Positions 36,356-48,891 of a DNA stretch of 64,000 nucleotides are shown in pieces. Every line of letters begins with the position of its first letter. Within the stretch, counting starts at the first letter, position 1. The notes under the pieces are model-generated. The model was not told where the DNA came from, made no database searches, and saw only the letters and a program-made list of their open reading frames with translations. Source of the stretch: Panulirus ornatus (taxonomy: Eukaryota; Arthropoda; Malacostraca; Decapoda; Palinuridae); the NCBI RefSeq assembly GCF_036320965.1, contig NC_092265.1, forward strand, positions 6,332,501 to 6,396,500, in the 5' to 3' direction. The position numbers and the translations under genes are program-made.

Positions 36356-36679
36356 ATTATGACTGAGGTGTAACACAATACGCCTTTCATAGGCAACAAT
36401 GGCCCAGTATGGTTAGGTTTGGCTCGAGGGAGTGAAGGGAAGAAAAAAAAGGGGTCTCTCACAAGTCACCCTTGAAGTCCATAATGGTCGCATGAGTGCA
36501 ACAATAATAATAATACCTTGTATTGTGCGCGGCTTCCCTTTCTCAAGACTTGGCTCCAGCCAGGCCATCCCTACCAGCAGGGGGAGGAAAAAAATTATTA
36601 CATGTCCAGCCTCTCCGTTCATGGCGATCGGAACGGTGAACGAAGGTGTTGTATCTGGTTGACAGATAGATGAAAAAAG

Positions 36680-36680
<1 letters not shown>

Positions 36681-36735
<55 letters not shown>

Positions 36736-36738
36736 ACA
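36681..36738 (+). repeat. (CA)n microsatellite
   Basis: About 58 bp of CA with one CACT interruption. Confidence 0.94.
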
Positions 36739-36879
36739 TATCAAAGACCAGTGCATATCTAACACTCACTAGCTTTTTGTCGTTTTTTTTGTCAATTTTT
36801 CACACCACACGCTTTGCTTGATCAGATGAAGTGCGGGTTTAATGTCCTCTACTAATTTTCACATTATTCCTTAAATACA

Positions 36880-36920
36880 CGAGACGTTTCGGGTATACGA
36901 ACAATGCCCATCTTCAGTAA
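36880..36920 (-). mobile_element. Hammerhead-like core, third locus, different flanks
   Basis: Minus strand: ACTGAAGA (ending at 36911), then T, GGG (36909-36907), a 13-nt loop, CCC (36893-36891) and GAAACGTCTCGTG. It has the same layout as copies A and B (CTGANGA, T, three paired G/C-type bases, loop, stem, GAAA), but the stem bases and flanks differ. CTGAAGATGG...CCGAAACG is a style often met near Penelope-like element ends. Assignment is inference. Confidence 0.55.
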
Positions 36921-37356
36921 AACTGTCTATAAATAACACAACATAACATGAAGAACAAAATAGGTATAAATCACATCTTAAAGTATCACAAATGAGTGAG
37001 GATGTGGTAGTGTGGTCCATGGGTTGAGGTCGAGAATGACAGTGTACAGTCCTACATATACCCTTATGTACACGGCTTATGTCATCTATAGTTATCTATA
37101 GTCCAGATAACAGAAGCTATAAACTGTCCACGTATAACCAGCATGTCCCAGTATGAGCGGGACAGAGGGGAGAGTTACAAATCCACCCCTCCTGTATTTC
37201 CTACCAAAAAAGAACAGAGGAAAGAACTATATGAGAATCCTTTTCCTATAAAACTTAAGTCATCTGTTCTGGACGCTCCCTCACTTACGCTGGAAACAGC
37301 GATCAAATATGACATATTCTTTTTTTTTTCTTTTCTTTATATCATACTTAACCGCA

Positions 37357-37600
<244 letters not shown>

Positions 37601-37770
37601 CAAAACTCACCTTTACATCAAAGTCTGGATGTCATCAAGCACTCGTTAGGATGTGGAGGTTAGGCCAAGGTGTTGGTCTGTACATATGTACGTGCCAGCA
37701 CATGTGAAGCACAAATCAGAGCAAGTTTTAAGTCCACACGTACGTCTTGCCATGAAATCATGTGAAGAAA

Positions 37771-37783
37771 AATGTGTGTGTGT

Positions 37784-37849
<66 letters not shown>

Positions 37850-37893
37850 GTGTGTGTGCGTGCGTGCGTGCGTGTGCGTGTGTGTGTGTGTGA
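37771..37893 (+). repeat. (GT)n tract with GCGT variants
   Basis: About 120 bp of GT, with GTAT near the left and GCGTGCGTGCGT near 37855-37878. Confidence 0.94.
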
Positions 37894-38404
37894 GTGTGTT
37901 TGTAAAAAGAGATGGGTACGGGTATACGAGATGTTCATATATGTGTTGTAGTTTAAGGTATGTGGTATTACAAGCACAGATGTAAGGTTGGGCATGTGCG
38001 TAAAGACTCATACGCAAGACTTGGTATATGTGTCCAGACCCAGACGCAAGCCTAGGCGTGTGCGTACAGACTCACACGCGAGGCTAGGCATCTGTGCTGC
38101 CATGAAATTATTTCAAAAATACAATTTTCGAGAAAAATACTACAAATTACCACATACACTGTGGAGCAGACACAGTGAAGGGGGACTCTTACCTGGCAGA
38201 TAACACGTGTGAAATCCTCACTTATGGGCAACAGTGGACAGAGGGATGAGTCGCGGAAGGAGTTCATCTTCTAACTCAACGTCAACTGAAAATGAAAATG
38301 AGAATGGGTTACGGTTACGAAGCATTTTCATCTGTACAGTCTGTTATTCATACGCATGTATACATGTATTCCCACACTGCAATCAATATGGACTTATAGG
38401 CTTA

Positions 38405-38488
38405 TAAAAGGGTGAGGGTATTCCCTCAAAGGCCCAGTCCTCTGTTCTTAACGCTACCTCGCTATCGCGGGAAATGGCGAATAGTATG
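38405..38488 (-). repeat. GCGTTAGCGAGG-head repeat, copy 6 (tail B)
   Basis: On the + strand: GTGAGGGTATTCCCTCAAAG, GCCCAGTCCTCTGTTCTTAA and CTACCTCGCTATCGCGGGAA, then GGCGAATAGTATG. The head side (left end on the minus strand) abuts an A run and a long AT tract. Confidence 0.86.

Positions 38489-38584
<96 letters not shown>
38489..38584 (+). repeat. A homopolymer joined to (AT)n
   Basis: About 29 A residues then about 67 bp of AT. Confidence 0.95.
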
Positions 38585-38586
<2 letters not shown>

Positions 38587-39220
38587 TTTTCTACATATAT
38601 TGCAATGTAAACCCAGGCAATGTCCCACAGCTTGTTCCTCCTTTCATACCTAAGACAGCACCTGGCTCCTTGAGATTCATCAGAATCTCTTATCAACGCT
38701 GTAGAAAAAAAAAAATCAAGACCCAAATGCGTGTAAGAAGTGGGTGGTGCGGACGGGAGTCGACCTGCCAGATGACTATTATATGCAAATTCCCCTGTGG
38801 CCAGGTACTGAACTTTCTGCCCCCTTCGCAGGTAAAGCATTGAAGTTGTGTGTGTGTTTGATTCCTTGGAGCAAGAAGACCACCTCTCTCAAGACTAACT
38901 TCCTGTACAAAGCAAGCAATTGCCTCTTAAATGCTTCATGCGTAAAGGGGGGAACTGTGGAATCCAACTCGACATCAGACTTTGTACAGATAAACTACCC
39001 AAGAAGATCAAGAAAATATAACATCTGTGTCTTATGACCCTCCTCTTCCCCCCGACAAACCCCCTTTTTTGAATCGGTTGTTGTTTTTATATTCTTCAGG
39101 CGTAGGCTCAACTCAAACCTTACGTACATACGACGGGTCATATTGTGGGGTTGTCGTTCGTCTTAAACTGACGTAGTCAAGTACCAGGTATACACGCCAG
39201 CCTGAGGTCTTTCATGGTAA

Positions 39221-39222
<2 letters not shown>

Positions 39223-39295
<73 letters not shown>

Positions 39296-39300
39296 TCGCC

Positions 39301-39391
<91 letters not shown>
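39223..39391. repeat. (CT)n-(GA)n inverted pair, perfect long hairpin
   Basis: CT at 39223-39292 (70 bp), a 10-bp spacer AACTCGCCAG, then GA at 39303-39391 (89 bp). The arms are exact complements, so either strand can fold into a hairpin of about 70 bp with a roughly 10-nt loop. Confidence 0.96.
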
Positions 39392-39394
<3 letters not shown>

Positions 39395-39423
39395 GAGGTA
39401 GGGGGTGGTTGCTGACTTTACCC

Positions 39424-39766
39424 GCTGCACGTGACACTTTCACCACACCACGTGCCCTCCTGGCAAAGCACGTGCCTTACCTGCCCGGTACCGTTCCTGG
39501 CATCACGTGCATCGTCATCACCTGGTCCCACAACGCACTTTCCTCCTCGCCAATGGTCTTCACGTGCCCCGTCCGGCCCTTTCGCACCTGCACGTGACGG
39601 TCTGCCACGTGCGCCGTCCTTCGCTATTCACGAGACACGTGACTTTCACTTCAGCAGACGCCCTTTCGTCTGCCCAACGCGCGTGTTATTCTGTATCATG
39701 CGTCCACACATCTGCCGCACGTGTGGCCTTACCCAAACACGTGCCCTAGGCAGACACAAGTGTTAT
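39424..39766. repeat. CACGTG-dense block
   Basis: Ten CACGTG hexamers in about 340 bp, mostly as CACGTGCC or GCACGTGAC. There is no fixed period. It leads directly into a tandem array whose unit carries the same hexamer. Confidence 0.8.
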
Positions 39767-40029
39767 GACACGTGCAGGTTAATTACGTTACTTTCCCATG
39801 TAATGACACGTGCAGGTTAATTACCTTACTTTCCCATGTAATGACACGTGCAGGTCGATTACCTCACCTTCCCATGTTATGACACGTGCAGGTTAATTAC
39901 CTTACTTTCCCATGTAATGACACGTGCAGGTCGATTACCTCACCTTCCCATGTTATGACACGTGCAGGATGATTACCTTATTTTGCCATGTAATGGCACG
40001 TGCAGGTTAATTGCCTTACTTTGCCAAAG
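39767..40029 (+). repeat. 38-bp minisatellite carrying CACGTG, 7 copies
   Basis: Units start at 39767, 39805, 39843, 39881, 39919, 39957 and 39995, exactly 38 bp apart. Each begins GACACGTGCAGG (GGCACGTGCAGG in the last). Copies 2 and 4 are identical, and copies 3 and 5 are identical to each other but differ from 2 and 4. This gives an A-B-A-B 76-bp higher-order pattern. Confidence 0.97.
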
Positions 40030-40938
40030 TTCCATTTCTCTTCGTTTTCCTGCACACATGTTTCATGACACCGACATGTTAACTGGCTGGCTACCAATAT
40101 CAAACGGTTGGTTAACATTGTTAAAAAGTTAGGTAATGATCCCACCTGCTTACACTAATGTTGTTAACATCATGCATCGAAAACGGGAGGAAGGGAACAG
40201 AGGCTCCGAACGAAGTGAAATAAGCTTAGAAGCGACGATTTTAAGATGTTACACGACTGGTTCATCTGCTTGGTCTTGAACGCAGCGACTCTCAAAAGAA
40301 AGTTTCGGGTCAGGTCGAGGTTTACCCAGTTTTCTTGTTCACTGAAGAAATGTTGCCTCTGATGTTGGTTCTTGTCTTGATTTGTTCTTGTTTTTTCGTA
40401 AAACTTAATCTCTCAGTACATTATTGCTGTGCGTGTTCGTCTGTTCTCAAGTCAAAGTCCTTCCTGTAAACAAGTCTGACATTGCAAACAAGTCTGACAT
40501 TGCGTCTACATCGTACGTAATGTTTGTACTTGTCTGTATCCCTTGGTTACATCAGTTCCTCACAGACTTACGTTCCGTTGTACGATAAAATTCTAATCAT
40601 TGAACTTTTCATCCCGTTGTGAACGCGCTCGCGTCTCTTTCTCCCGGGAGGCTAATTCGCTAACGTACCACGTCACGATACCGTAAACAATCATATCACG
40701 GAGGGAAACTAGGGTAATAGGAGAGAGTGGGTGGCTGAGGAGGGAGGAGGCATACCGTGCCGTTGGGTGGGTGTGTAGTAGTAGCACCAGCAGCAGCAGC
40801 AACAGAGGGATTAGCATCAGCGGGAGATAGCGTGTCGACGTCCCAAGGTGACCCCCAACACCCAGCACCAGGGGATCCTTCCTGCAGCGACATGTGCAGT
40901 AGCCTGTCTTAGCAAGCATTACCCAGCACAGGCATACG
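40030..40938. other. Non-coding stretch, nothing recognised
   Basis: Unique DNA with a GCAGCAGCAGCAGCA run near 40788-40802. The minus-strand 142-codon frame 40593-41021 is built on this run and on the GCC repeat that follows. Confidence 0.45.
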
Positions 40939-40986
40939 CCGCCGCCTCCGCCTCCGCCGCCTCCGCCGCCGCCGCCTCCACCTCCT
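40939..40986 (+). repeat. (CCG/CCT)n trinucleotide tract
   Basis: CGCCGCCGCCTCCGCCTCCG and similar for about 48 bp. It reads as poly-Gly on the minus strand. Confidence 0.92.
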
Positions 40987-41223
40987 TCCAATCCCTCACT
41001 GTTCGGACACATGGCTGACACACGAGTTATCCGGCCTTATCCAATGTCCTGTTGGTATCTGGCCAGACTTTCTCCAGTCCTAGAGATCAACCCCGCTTTA
41101 CTATACATTAAACTGTCTTCTCCACTACCTTGCACGCTAAACTGCCCCACCTCGTCCACTACCTCACACATCAAGCTGTCTGACCCTCTACAGCACCTCA
41201 AAGACCAAAGTACCTCCTTCCCC

Positions 41224-41240
41224 GTGTGTGTGTGCGTGTG

Positions 41241-41279
<39 letters not shown>
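41224..41279 (+). repeat. (GT)n microsatellite
   Basis: About 56 bp with GCGT variants in the left half. Confidence 0.94.
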
Positions 41280-41280
<1 letters not shown>

Positions 41281-41284
41281 AGTT

Positions 41285-41400
41285 ATACCTGCTCGCCGTA
41301 TCCCGCGTAGCAAGGTAGCGCCAGGAACAGACGAAAAACAACCTCGCGTGCCCACATCCATCCTGTACATCCATGGCCAAAAGGCGCATTAGTAGACACA
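41285..41400 (+). repeat. GCGTTAGCGAGG-head repeat, copy 7 (tail C)
   Basis: CGCCGTATCCCGCGTAGCAA, then GGTAGCGCCAGGAACAGACG and CCCACATCCATCC. Head plus a CCACATCCA-type tail relates it to copy 8. Its left end abuts GT repeat DNA. Confidence 0.72.
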
Positions 41401-41530
41401 CGTGGTGGGCACGAGGCCCGTCATGCGTGGAGAGCCTGTGAGCTTGCCACGTGTGTATCTGCTGTGCGCTTCGCGTGCATTTCGAGCGCGCCACGTGCGC
41501 GTGGCAAGTATGCCACGTGCACCTGTTGAA
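41401..41530. other. Short CACGTG cluster
   Basis: CACGTG at about 41400, 41448, 41491 and 41515, three of them as GCCACGTG. No period. Confidence 0.6.
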
Positions 41531-42334
41531 TTTACCTAATTAAGAAGAAACTGTCATTTCTTTTTTCTCCCCACACATCTATAGGCAACAAAATATCTAG
41601 AAATACGTAAAAGCACGGGAAATGACGCCAAATATATGAGAAATGACAGTAGGACGAATGAAGGCAGACAGACACAGAGAGTCATGCACCTCAGCAGGAA
41701 ATAAAAAGAGAGAATATATGTATATATATATATGTGATGAACGCAGCCAAGACACATAAAGAGAATGCTACACCTACAATAAGCATTTCTCGAGAAAGGC
41801 AAGTGTTTGAAGAGGAACAGAAGGTATGAACAGCGTGGACACTTGTGATGGAAACAGGCAAAGCAATGAAAAACACGTAGAAGCCTGGAAACACATGGAA
41901 AATATAAACAAAGCAACATTCAACTTATAATTCTTCTCAGTCTTCTTATTATTTTTTTTCTCTCTCTTTAAGAATTATGTTTTTACGTAGCAATCTCAAT
42001 GACTCAGGAGCACACGCTTCCTGTTCCAGTCTCGAGGTGAGGTTATACTGCGTTCTAGTTTGGGATGTGGTGAAGGTCACGGAGATGTGTCAACTCCATC
42101 CTGAAGGTGGTGGTGGTGTAAGATGAGGGAACCGTCAACTACCCACCCCAGCCCCAACTCCAACCCTAAACTCTTCAAAAAAAAAAAAAAGAAATAAAAG
42201 TCATAACCTGTTTCCCTTAAAAAATTCTGATGGTTTCTGAATGTTTCTAAGATTACACAATACCCGAAGAGAATGACTTTGACGAAATAACTTTACAAGC
42301 AGAATCTCACGAGTTTACTAGGATCAAATGCAAC
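41531..42334. other. Non-coding stretch, nothing recognised
   Basis: AT-rich unique DNA. The minus frame 41554-41919 (121 codons) is Cys/Phe-rich with no recognised motif. Confidence 0.42.
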
Positions 42335-42430
42335 TCAGACTCGAACCTGTACATTACACAAATCGTTGAGTTAGGAGGGGAGACAGACACCCTTGTTTTA
42401 CACAAGTCTTCTGAACCAGTGCGCCGCCAC
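42335..42430 (-). mobile_element. tRNA-derived SINE head, copy 3
   Basis: Minus strand: GTGGCGGCGCACTGGTTCAG (A-box-like, from 42430) and, about 80 bases on, GGTTCGAGTCTGAG (B box, about 42347-42334). The order fits a tRNA-related SINE head. Spacing is wider than in a tRNA and acceptor pairing is not evident. Its sequence differs from the copies at 4460 and 23648, so it is another family or a very old copy. Confidence 0.55.
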
Positions 42431-42861
42431 ATACTGAGCACAGGTTTATGGACGGTACTTGGACAAAATGTCACTTGCTTGCACGACCATAAAACACAAC
42501 CGGAGTGATACGAAAGATCACCTGCATAAGAAAAATAGATAAAAGCATTTTCTTTTCTAATACGTAATGAACTGTATGTGTTAAATTTCCAAATATTAAT
42601 TATATGACATATATCCATTACGCAAACTGGAGGGGTATTTAAACGAACGATGAAAATTGGCATCAGGAAAACATGGAATGGAGTAAACAGATAAAATCTG
42701 TCATAAGGATAAAGTTAAAACTTAAATGATAACAGGAAAATCTTCAAGATGAATAGATGAATAGATAATTCTTGATCCTAATACTAAAAAACAAAAACTA
42801 TTTCCTGCTTACATCATCTCTCTTAATTGCCTTCACATCCCGCCACCTGCTGCCTAATTCC

Positions 42862-42978
42862 TGACATTCCAGGCACACGATTCCCATTCCAAGTCCCGAA
42901 AGGAACAGCTGGGACCAAGGTGTAGGGCACGTGGTGGGACGCGCGAAACTGGTAAAGGTACCACATATCGCCAGACAA
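42862..42978 (+). repeat. CATTCC-CACGTG-GTTGCCA family, copy 5
   Basis: GACATTCCAGGCACACGATT, CCCATTCCAAGTCCCG, GGAACAGCTGGGACC, GGGCACGTGGTGGGACGCGC, then GGTACCACATATCGCCAGAC in place of GTTGCCACATAYC. A partial relative with ATTCCATTCCCATTCCCAGG lies at 43048-43080. Confidence 0.65.
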
Positions 42979-43199
42979 CACAATTCCACCTCCCGGAGTT
43001 CAGGAGTTCTAAAACACGTCATCTAGCATATCTCTCACATACCAGAAATTCCATTCCCATTCCCAGGTGTTCCAGGCAGCGGCCGTTCCAGGGCGCAGCA
43101 GGGGGTAACAGCAGCTGCCTCCGAGTGTGGTGAGGAGGGAGAGACAGGTGGTGGTGGTGGGGCGAGAGGGGGGGTATCAAACGCTGCAGGTTGCCCCGT

Positions 43200-43425
43200 A
43201 ATCCAACAGCCAGCCCAGTGTATATGCTTCGCCGTTTCCCGTGTTAGCGAGGGAGTGCCAAGGAGAGACGAAGAAAGGCAGCATTTGCTCACATCCATTC
43301 TCTAGCTGTCATGTGCAAATGCACCAAAACCACAGTTCCTTATCCACAACCAACCCCACAAACTCGTCCCTGGTTCAAAGCCCATTGAAAGCACGTCGAC
43401 CCCCATATATCACAACGGCCTGATA
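43200..43425 (+). repeat. GCGTTAGCGAGG-head repeat, copy 8 (tail C, long)
   Basis: CTTCGCCGTTTCCCGTGTTA, GCGAGGGAGTGCCAAGGAGA, GACGAAGAAAGGC, then CACATCCATTCTCTAGCTGT, CATGTGCAAATGCACC, AAAACCACAGTTCCTTATCC, AAAGCCCATTGAAAGCACG and CGACCCCCATATATCACA. I believe this tail belongs to a longer decapod retroelement, but that is memory-based and untested. Confidence 0.72.
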
Positions 43426-43599
43426 AGTGTAGATATGACGTTGAAATCACCAATCAGTAAGCCTAAGAATACAACACCAGAATTACTGGAAATTGGATAC
43501 GGGGCTGGAAAAATGGATATGGGTTTGAAGGGATTTTTCGAACCTGTTGAGTTGCGGATGCGATCATAAAAGAGACGGTCCGTATTCTATTCATCAGTG

Positions 43600-43830
43600 G
43601 TGGTTATCAAGTGGGTAATACATTGGATCCTGTTGAACAGTGGTGATGCCGAGGTGGGAACAAGACTCGATCCTGTTCAGCAGAGGTGGTGGTGAGGCAG
43701 GAAAGAAGGGCGCGGATCCTGTTCAACAGTGGCGGTGATCAGGTGGGAAAGACTGCAGATATAATGGTCGTTCCTGGCGATGATATCACACTGGATCGTG
43801 TTTACCTTCAGTGGTGCTCAGGTGGGAGAC
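43600..43830 (+). repeat. Diverged minisatellite, about 45-bp units
   Basis: GGATCCTGTTGAACAGTGG or a near form recurs near 43625, 43669, 43714 and 43793. Units also carry GGTGGTGA and CAGGTGGGAA. The third gap holds a decayed unit. Confidence 0.78.
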
Positions 43831-43916
43831 GGTAGTTTTCTACCGAGACGGAACATGGAAGAAACGCATCAACCTCCACCCCAATCGAGGTGTCCTTGAC
43901 TCACCACTATACCAGA

Positions 43917-44485
43917 CAAACACACCTGTCCTCCTCCTACTCCTCAGCTGTGGCTACCGTAACAACACAGTCTCATACAACACACCTGCACTCCTACAAC
44001 CACCAGCTGTGGCTACCGCAACAACACAGTCTCACACAACACACCTGCACTCCTACACCCACCAGCTGTGGCTACCGCAACAATACAGTCTCACACAACA
44101 CACCTACCCTCCTACAACCCTCAGCTGTGGCTACCGTAACAACACAGTCTCACACAACACACCTACCCTCCTACAACCCTCAGCTGTGGCTACCGCAACA
44201 ACACAGTCTCACACAACACACCTGCACTCCTACAACCCTCAGCTGTGGCTACCGCAACAACACAGTCTCACACAACACACCTACCCTCCTACAACCCTCA
44301 GCTGTGGCTACCGTAACATCACAGTCTCTCACAACACACCTACCCTCCTACAACCCTCAGCTGTGGCCACCGTAACATCACAGTCTCTCACAACACACCT
44401 GTCCTCCTACCGTAACAACACGTTTTAGTCTCTCACGACAAACCTGCTCTTCTACAACCCCCTGTAACAACACAGTCTCTCACGG
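43917..44485 (+). repeat. 59-bp minisatellite, 8 good copies plus decayed tail
   Basis: CAGCTGTGGCTACCG starts units at 43945, 44004, 44063, 44122, 44181, 44240, 44299 and 44358, exactly 59 bp apart. Each unit also has CACAGTCTCACACAACACAC and CTCCTACAAC. Variants come in pairs (CCGCAACAAC versus CCGTAACA; CCTGCACT versus CCTACCCT). After 44400 the units lose the CAGCTGTGG part and decay. The 205-codon frame across the array is a by-product. Confidence 0.96.
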
Positions 44486-45112
44486 TAATTGTAAAGAGCG
44501 TTATAATCACATTTAGCACTCCGGGCCCAAGCAGGGACGGCAAACCATCCAAAGGCCAAAGTGAACTAGTAGAGGAACATCGGCTAACCAACCCTTGTGT
44601 CTTGATGCTTAGTCAGGCACACAGTACAGAGGGAGGATGTGTTTTTTTGGTTTTTTTTTATATCTAACCTCGTGTCACTTCCTCCTAGAAAAAAGAAAAT
44701 ATAAAGGACATATCATTTCGTCTCGTTAATCACCCTGATCAGACGTCAGTTCACGTACAATGGAGGTCAGGGGAGCAAGAAGCCCGGATGATGATAGATG
44801 GACACGATAAAGATATTTCCGTCACTGTGTCTATCCACGTCAGAGTCCTTCCGATAGATAGTTATTGTTCGTCAGATTAAGGGGTAAAAGGAGGAAAAAA
44901 AAATAGATTACAAGTTTCATCATAAAGCACTGAGGATGCGAGCAAGAAATTGGAAATGCCACGGTGGGAGGGACTTAAGTCATATCATTTTCCGATACAC
45001 ATTTCCATACTCCTCTCCTCCTCCTCCTCCGCCTCCTCATGCAAACAACAGTCATTAAGTGGCGTCCTTCGCTACAGAACAAGTCCTGCACGTCAGGCTG
45101 CGTCATGAATAT

Positions 45113-45115
<3 letters not shown>
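44486..45115. other. Non-coding stretch, nothing recognised
   Basis: Unique DNA with a short CCTCCTCCTCC run near 45015-45035. Confidence 0.45.

Positions 45116-45200
<85 letters not shown>
45116..45200 (+). repeat. (CT)n microsatellite
   Basis: About 85 bp of CT followed by TTCTCTTCTC. Confidence 0.95.
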
Positions 45201-45206
<6 letters not shown>

Positions 45207-45495
45207 TCTCTTCTGTCCCTTTTGCACCCGTCCCTTTCTGTGTCACCGGTCGCCGCCTCCCTCCTAGGTTCTGTCTACCTGTTCCTCTTGCGTCTGTCCT
45301 GTGTCTGTCCTGGTGTTTGTCTGTTAGTGATGATATTTGTTTTTCATTTCTGTCTTGCTATTACCGTTTTCTGTTCCTCAGTCCTTAATTCTGTTACTCT
45401 TACTTTTCCCTTTTTGGTTCATATTTCTATTCCTCGCGACTTCTTCATTCCCCTCGCTATCTCTTAGCTCGCTCTCAAGTCTCGTTTACCGTTAT

Positions 45496-45496
<1 letters not shown>

Positions 45497-45546
<50 letters not shown>
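45497..45546 (+). repeat. (CT)n microsatellite
   Basis: About 50 bp of CT, with a TCTACTCTCC flank. Confidence 0.94.
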
Positions 45547-46862
<1,316 letters not shown>

Positions 46863-47570
46863 TCTTGTTTCTTTCATTTACTTACTTATTTCTTTCTCTT
46901 ACTTCCTCGTTTCTTTCAATCCTCATTTTCTAGTTCCTTTCCACCTCTGACATGGATTCGAGGCCTGGGAATGGTGAGGAGCTGGGGACAGAGGATGGGA
47001 ATTGGAGAGAAAACGAAAGATAATAAAGTGTGAAAGAGGGTAGGAGAAATGCCTGAAGGAGAGGGGAAGGGAGAAATATATGTAGTAGAGTACATACAGT
47101 ATATGGAGGTGAGGACGCAGTGCTGGAAGGCTGAAGAAAAAGGGGGAAGATGAGGAAACAAATGAGAGTCACTGAAGCCTTGGTTGTGACGCGCGTGTGT
47201 CTTCCTGGAACTCATGGGAGGCGCTACTTGGAAAGGGTGGTCAAGGAAATGCTACTGATGTGGCGGATGCGAAAGGGTCTCGGCAAAATAGGACATCGCA
47301 AAAGGACCAATCTCTCGGAAGAAAGAAGAGTCACCGAAGCCTACATTTGGATTCCTCTTCAAGTCAGGCCATCTTAACAAATCCCTGAATTTCACACATT
47401 TCCTGGAGATCTCTTACGAAATTAAACCAATCGTTTATATCTTTAAACCAGAATAAATTCCTATCATAAACGTCTAAAAAAAAAAAAAAGAATGCTTCTT
47501 TCATTAAGGGAAACTTGCCTCTTAAAATAGCATCAGGAATCCCCTTAAAAATGGTTGGAATTACACAGGC

Positions 47571-47574
<4 letters not shown>
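46863..47574. other. Non-coding stretch, nothing recognised
   Basis: Unique DNA. AGAGTCAC-GAAGCC occurs twice near 47165 and 47329. Confidence 0.42.

Positions 47575-47635
<61 letters not shown>
47575..47635 (+). repeat. (CT)n microsatellite
   Basis: About 61 bp of CT. Confidence 0.95.
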
Positions 47636-47638
<3 letters not shown>

Positions 47639-48134
47639 TATATCCCACCACATGCCTTCTGATCCCTTTCAGGAGAGGGTAATGCTTGACTGTGTATCTA
47701 TGTATTTCTATATCCTGCCACTCCTATCTCTCCATCTGTATCCTCCCGTCCGACACATGTTCTTCGGGGCCCACTGACTAACCGGACATTGGGGGTATCT
47801 CTCCATCTGGGCCGTTATCTCGCTACCATCTCTCTTCTCCTGCGATTAAGATAGGATCAACCGCGCCCTCGCGGGAGGGGAGGGAAGGAGGGATGAAGGA
47901 ATGTATGGCAGTCGTTCCTTAAAAGAAGTCGTAAAGGATTGGAATCCTTTACCAGACCAAAACTGAAACTGTTTCCATCGAGAAAGTTTCATCTTTTTTT
48001 TTTCATTTCTTCTCTTTTATTCTTATCTTTCGTTCTCACATGAGTGTTCCGGCTGGGGGTCTAACTATAGGGTGTTGTCACAAGGGCTTGATTGATTCTG
48101 AAACGTCATTATATCAATACTTCTGTTGATATTT

Positions 48135-48136
<2 letters not shown>

Positions 48137-48190
<54 letters not shown>
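48137..48190 (+). repeat. (GT)n microsatellite
   Basis: About 54 bp of GT. Confidence 0.95.
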
Positions 48191-48191
<1 letters not shown>

Positions 48192-48689
48192 TATAATGAG
48201 AAATAATCCAGCAAATCCATGAGTTCTGCCTTGTGACAGACACCATGTGACCCATCTCTAGCATCAATCGATCGTACTCACTCACATGATCGGGAAAGAC
48301 TCATCTCCTCACCGTGGAATGCACCCCCACAGCGAGAGTCAAGGGCTCAAAATAACCTCCCTCCAGCAGCCCTTTCCCTTCATTGGATTTTAAGGACAAT
48401 CGGGACAGCCTCTCCCAGATAAGGATCTGGAATCCACCCTCGATCGCCGCCACCTCCCGAATTAGGACGATCAGCTTGGGGTGTCCCCGATCCCATTATT
48501 TTTTTCCTTTGGAGGACGTCCCCCTCCGCCTCTACCTCTTGTATCCTTCTGTATTCCATTTCTGGCTCGTCACTGCTGCTGCTGCTGCTGCTGCTATTTT
48601 CCTCTAAGATCATCTTTCATCTCCCATTATCGAGGAGGAAGCAGCATTTCTCCTTCTGTCAGAAAATAAGCATCAGTTACCATCAGCAA

Positions 48690-48891
48690 CGCCATCAGGT
48701 CTGCCTTCCTCAAAGCTTACGGTAATCGTGTTCCTCCACCTCTTGCAGGTAGGGCCACATACATACAAAGTGAGAGTGTACGTGGTCTTATCAATGTCGT
48801 CCAAGACTAGAAGGTGTTAGATAGCTTTTTTTTTCGCGAGGCGGTTAAAGCTGGACCAGGCAGTCTGATAGCCCTAAAGCCCAAAGAACCC
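48690..48891 (+). repeat. AGGGCCAYATAC dispersed family, copy 2
   Basis: CATCAGGTCTGCC, CTCAAAGCTTACGG, CTTGCAGGTAGGGCCACATA, GTACGTGGTCTTATCAATG, GAGGCGGTTAAAGCTGGACC and CCCTAAAGCCCAAAGAACCC match the copy at 33600-33835 in order. It runs directly into a CCAA tetranucleotide repeat. Confidence 0.65.

Noticed and set aside
40593..41021. 142-codon minus-strand frame with a poly-Gly run and a Leu-rich segment.
   Set aside because: Poly-Gly comes from the CCG/CCT tract and the Leu run from CAG repeats. No signal peptide or domain order is convincing.
43811..44428. 205-codon frame and an overlapping 161-codon frame with repeated peptides.
   Set aside because: Both are readings of the 59-bp array. 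The unit is not a multiple of 3, so the peptide repeat shifts frame from unit to unit.
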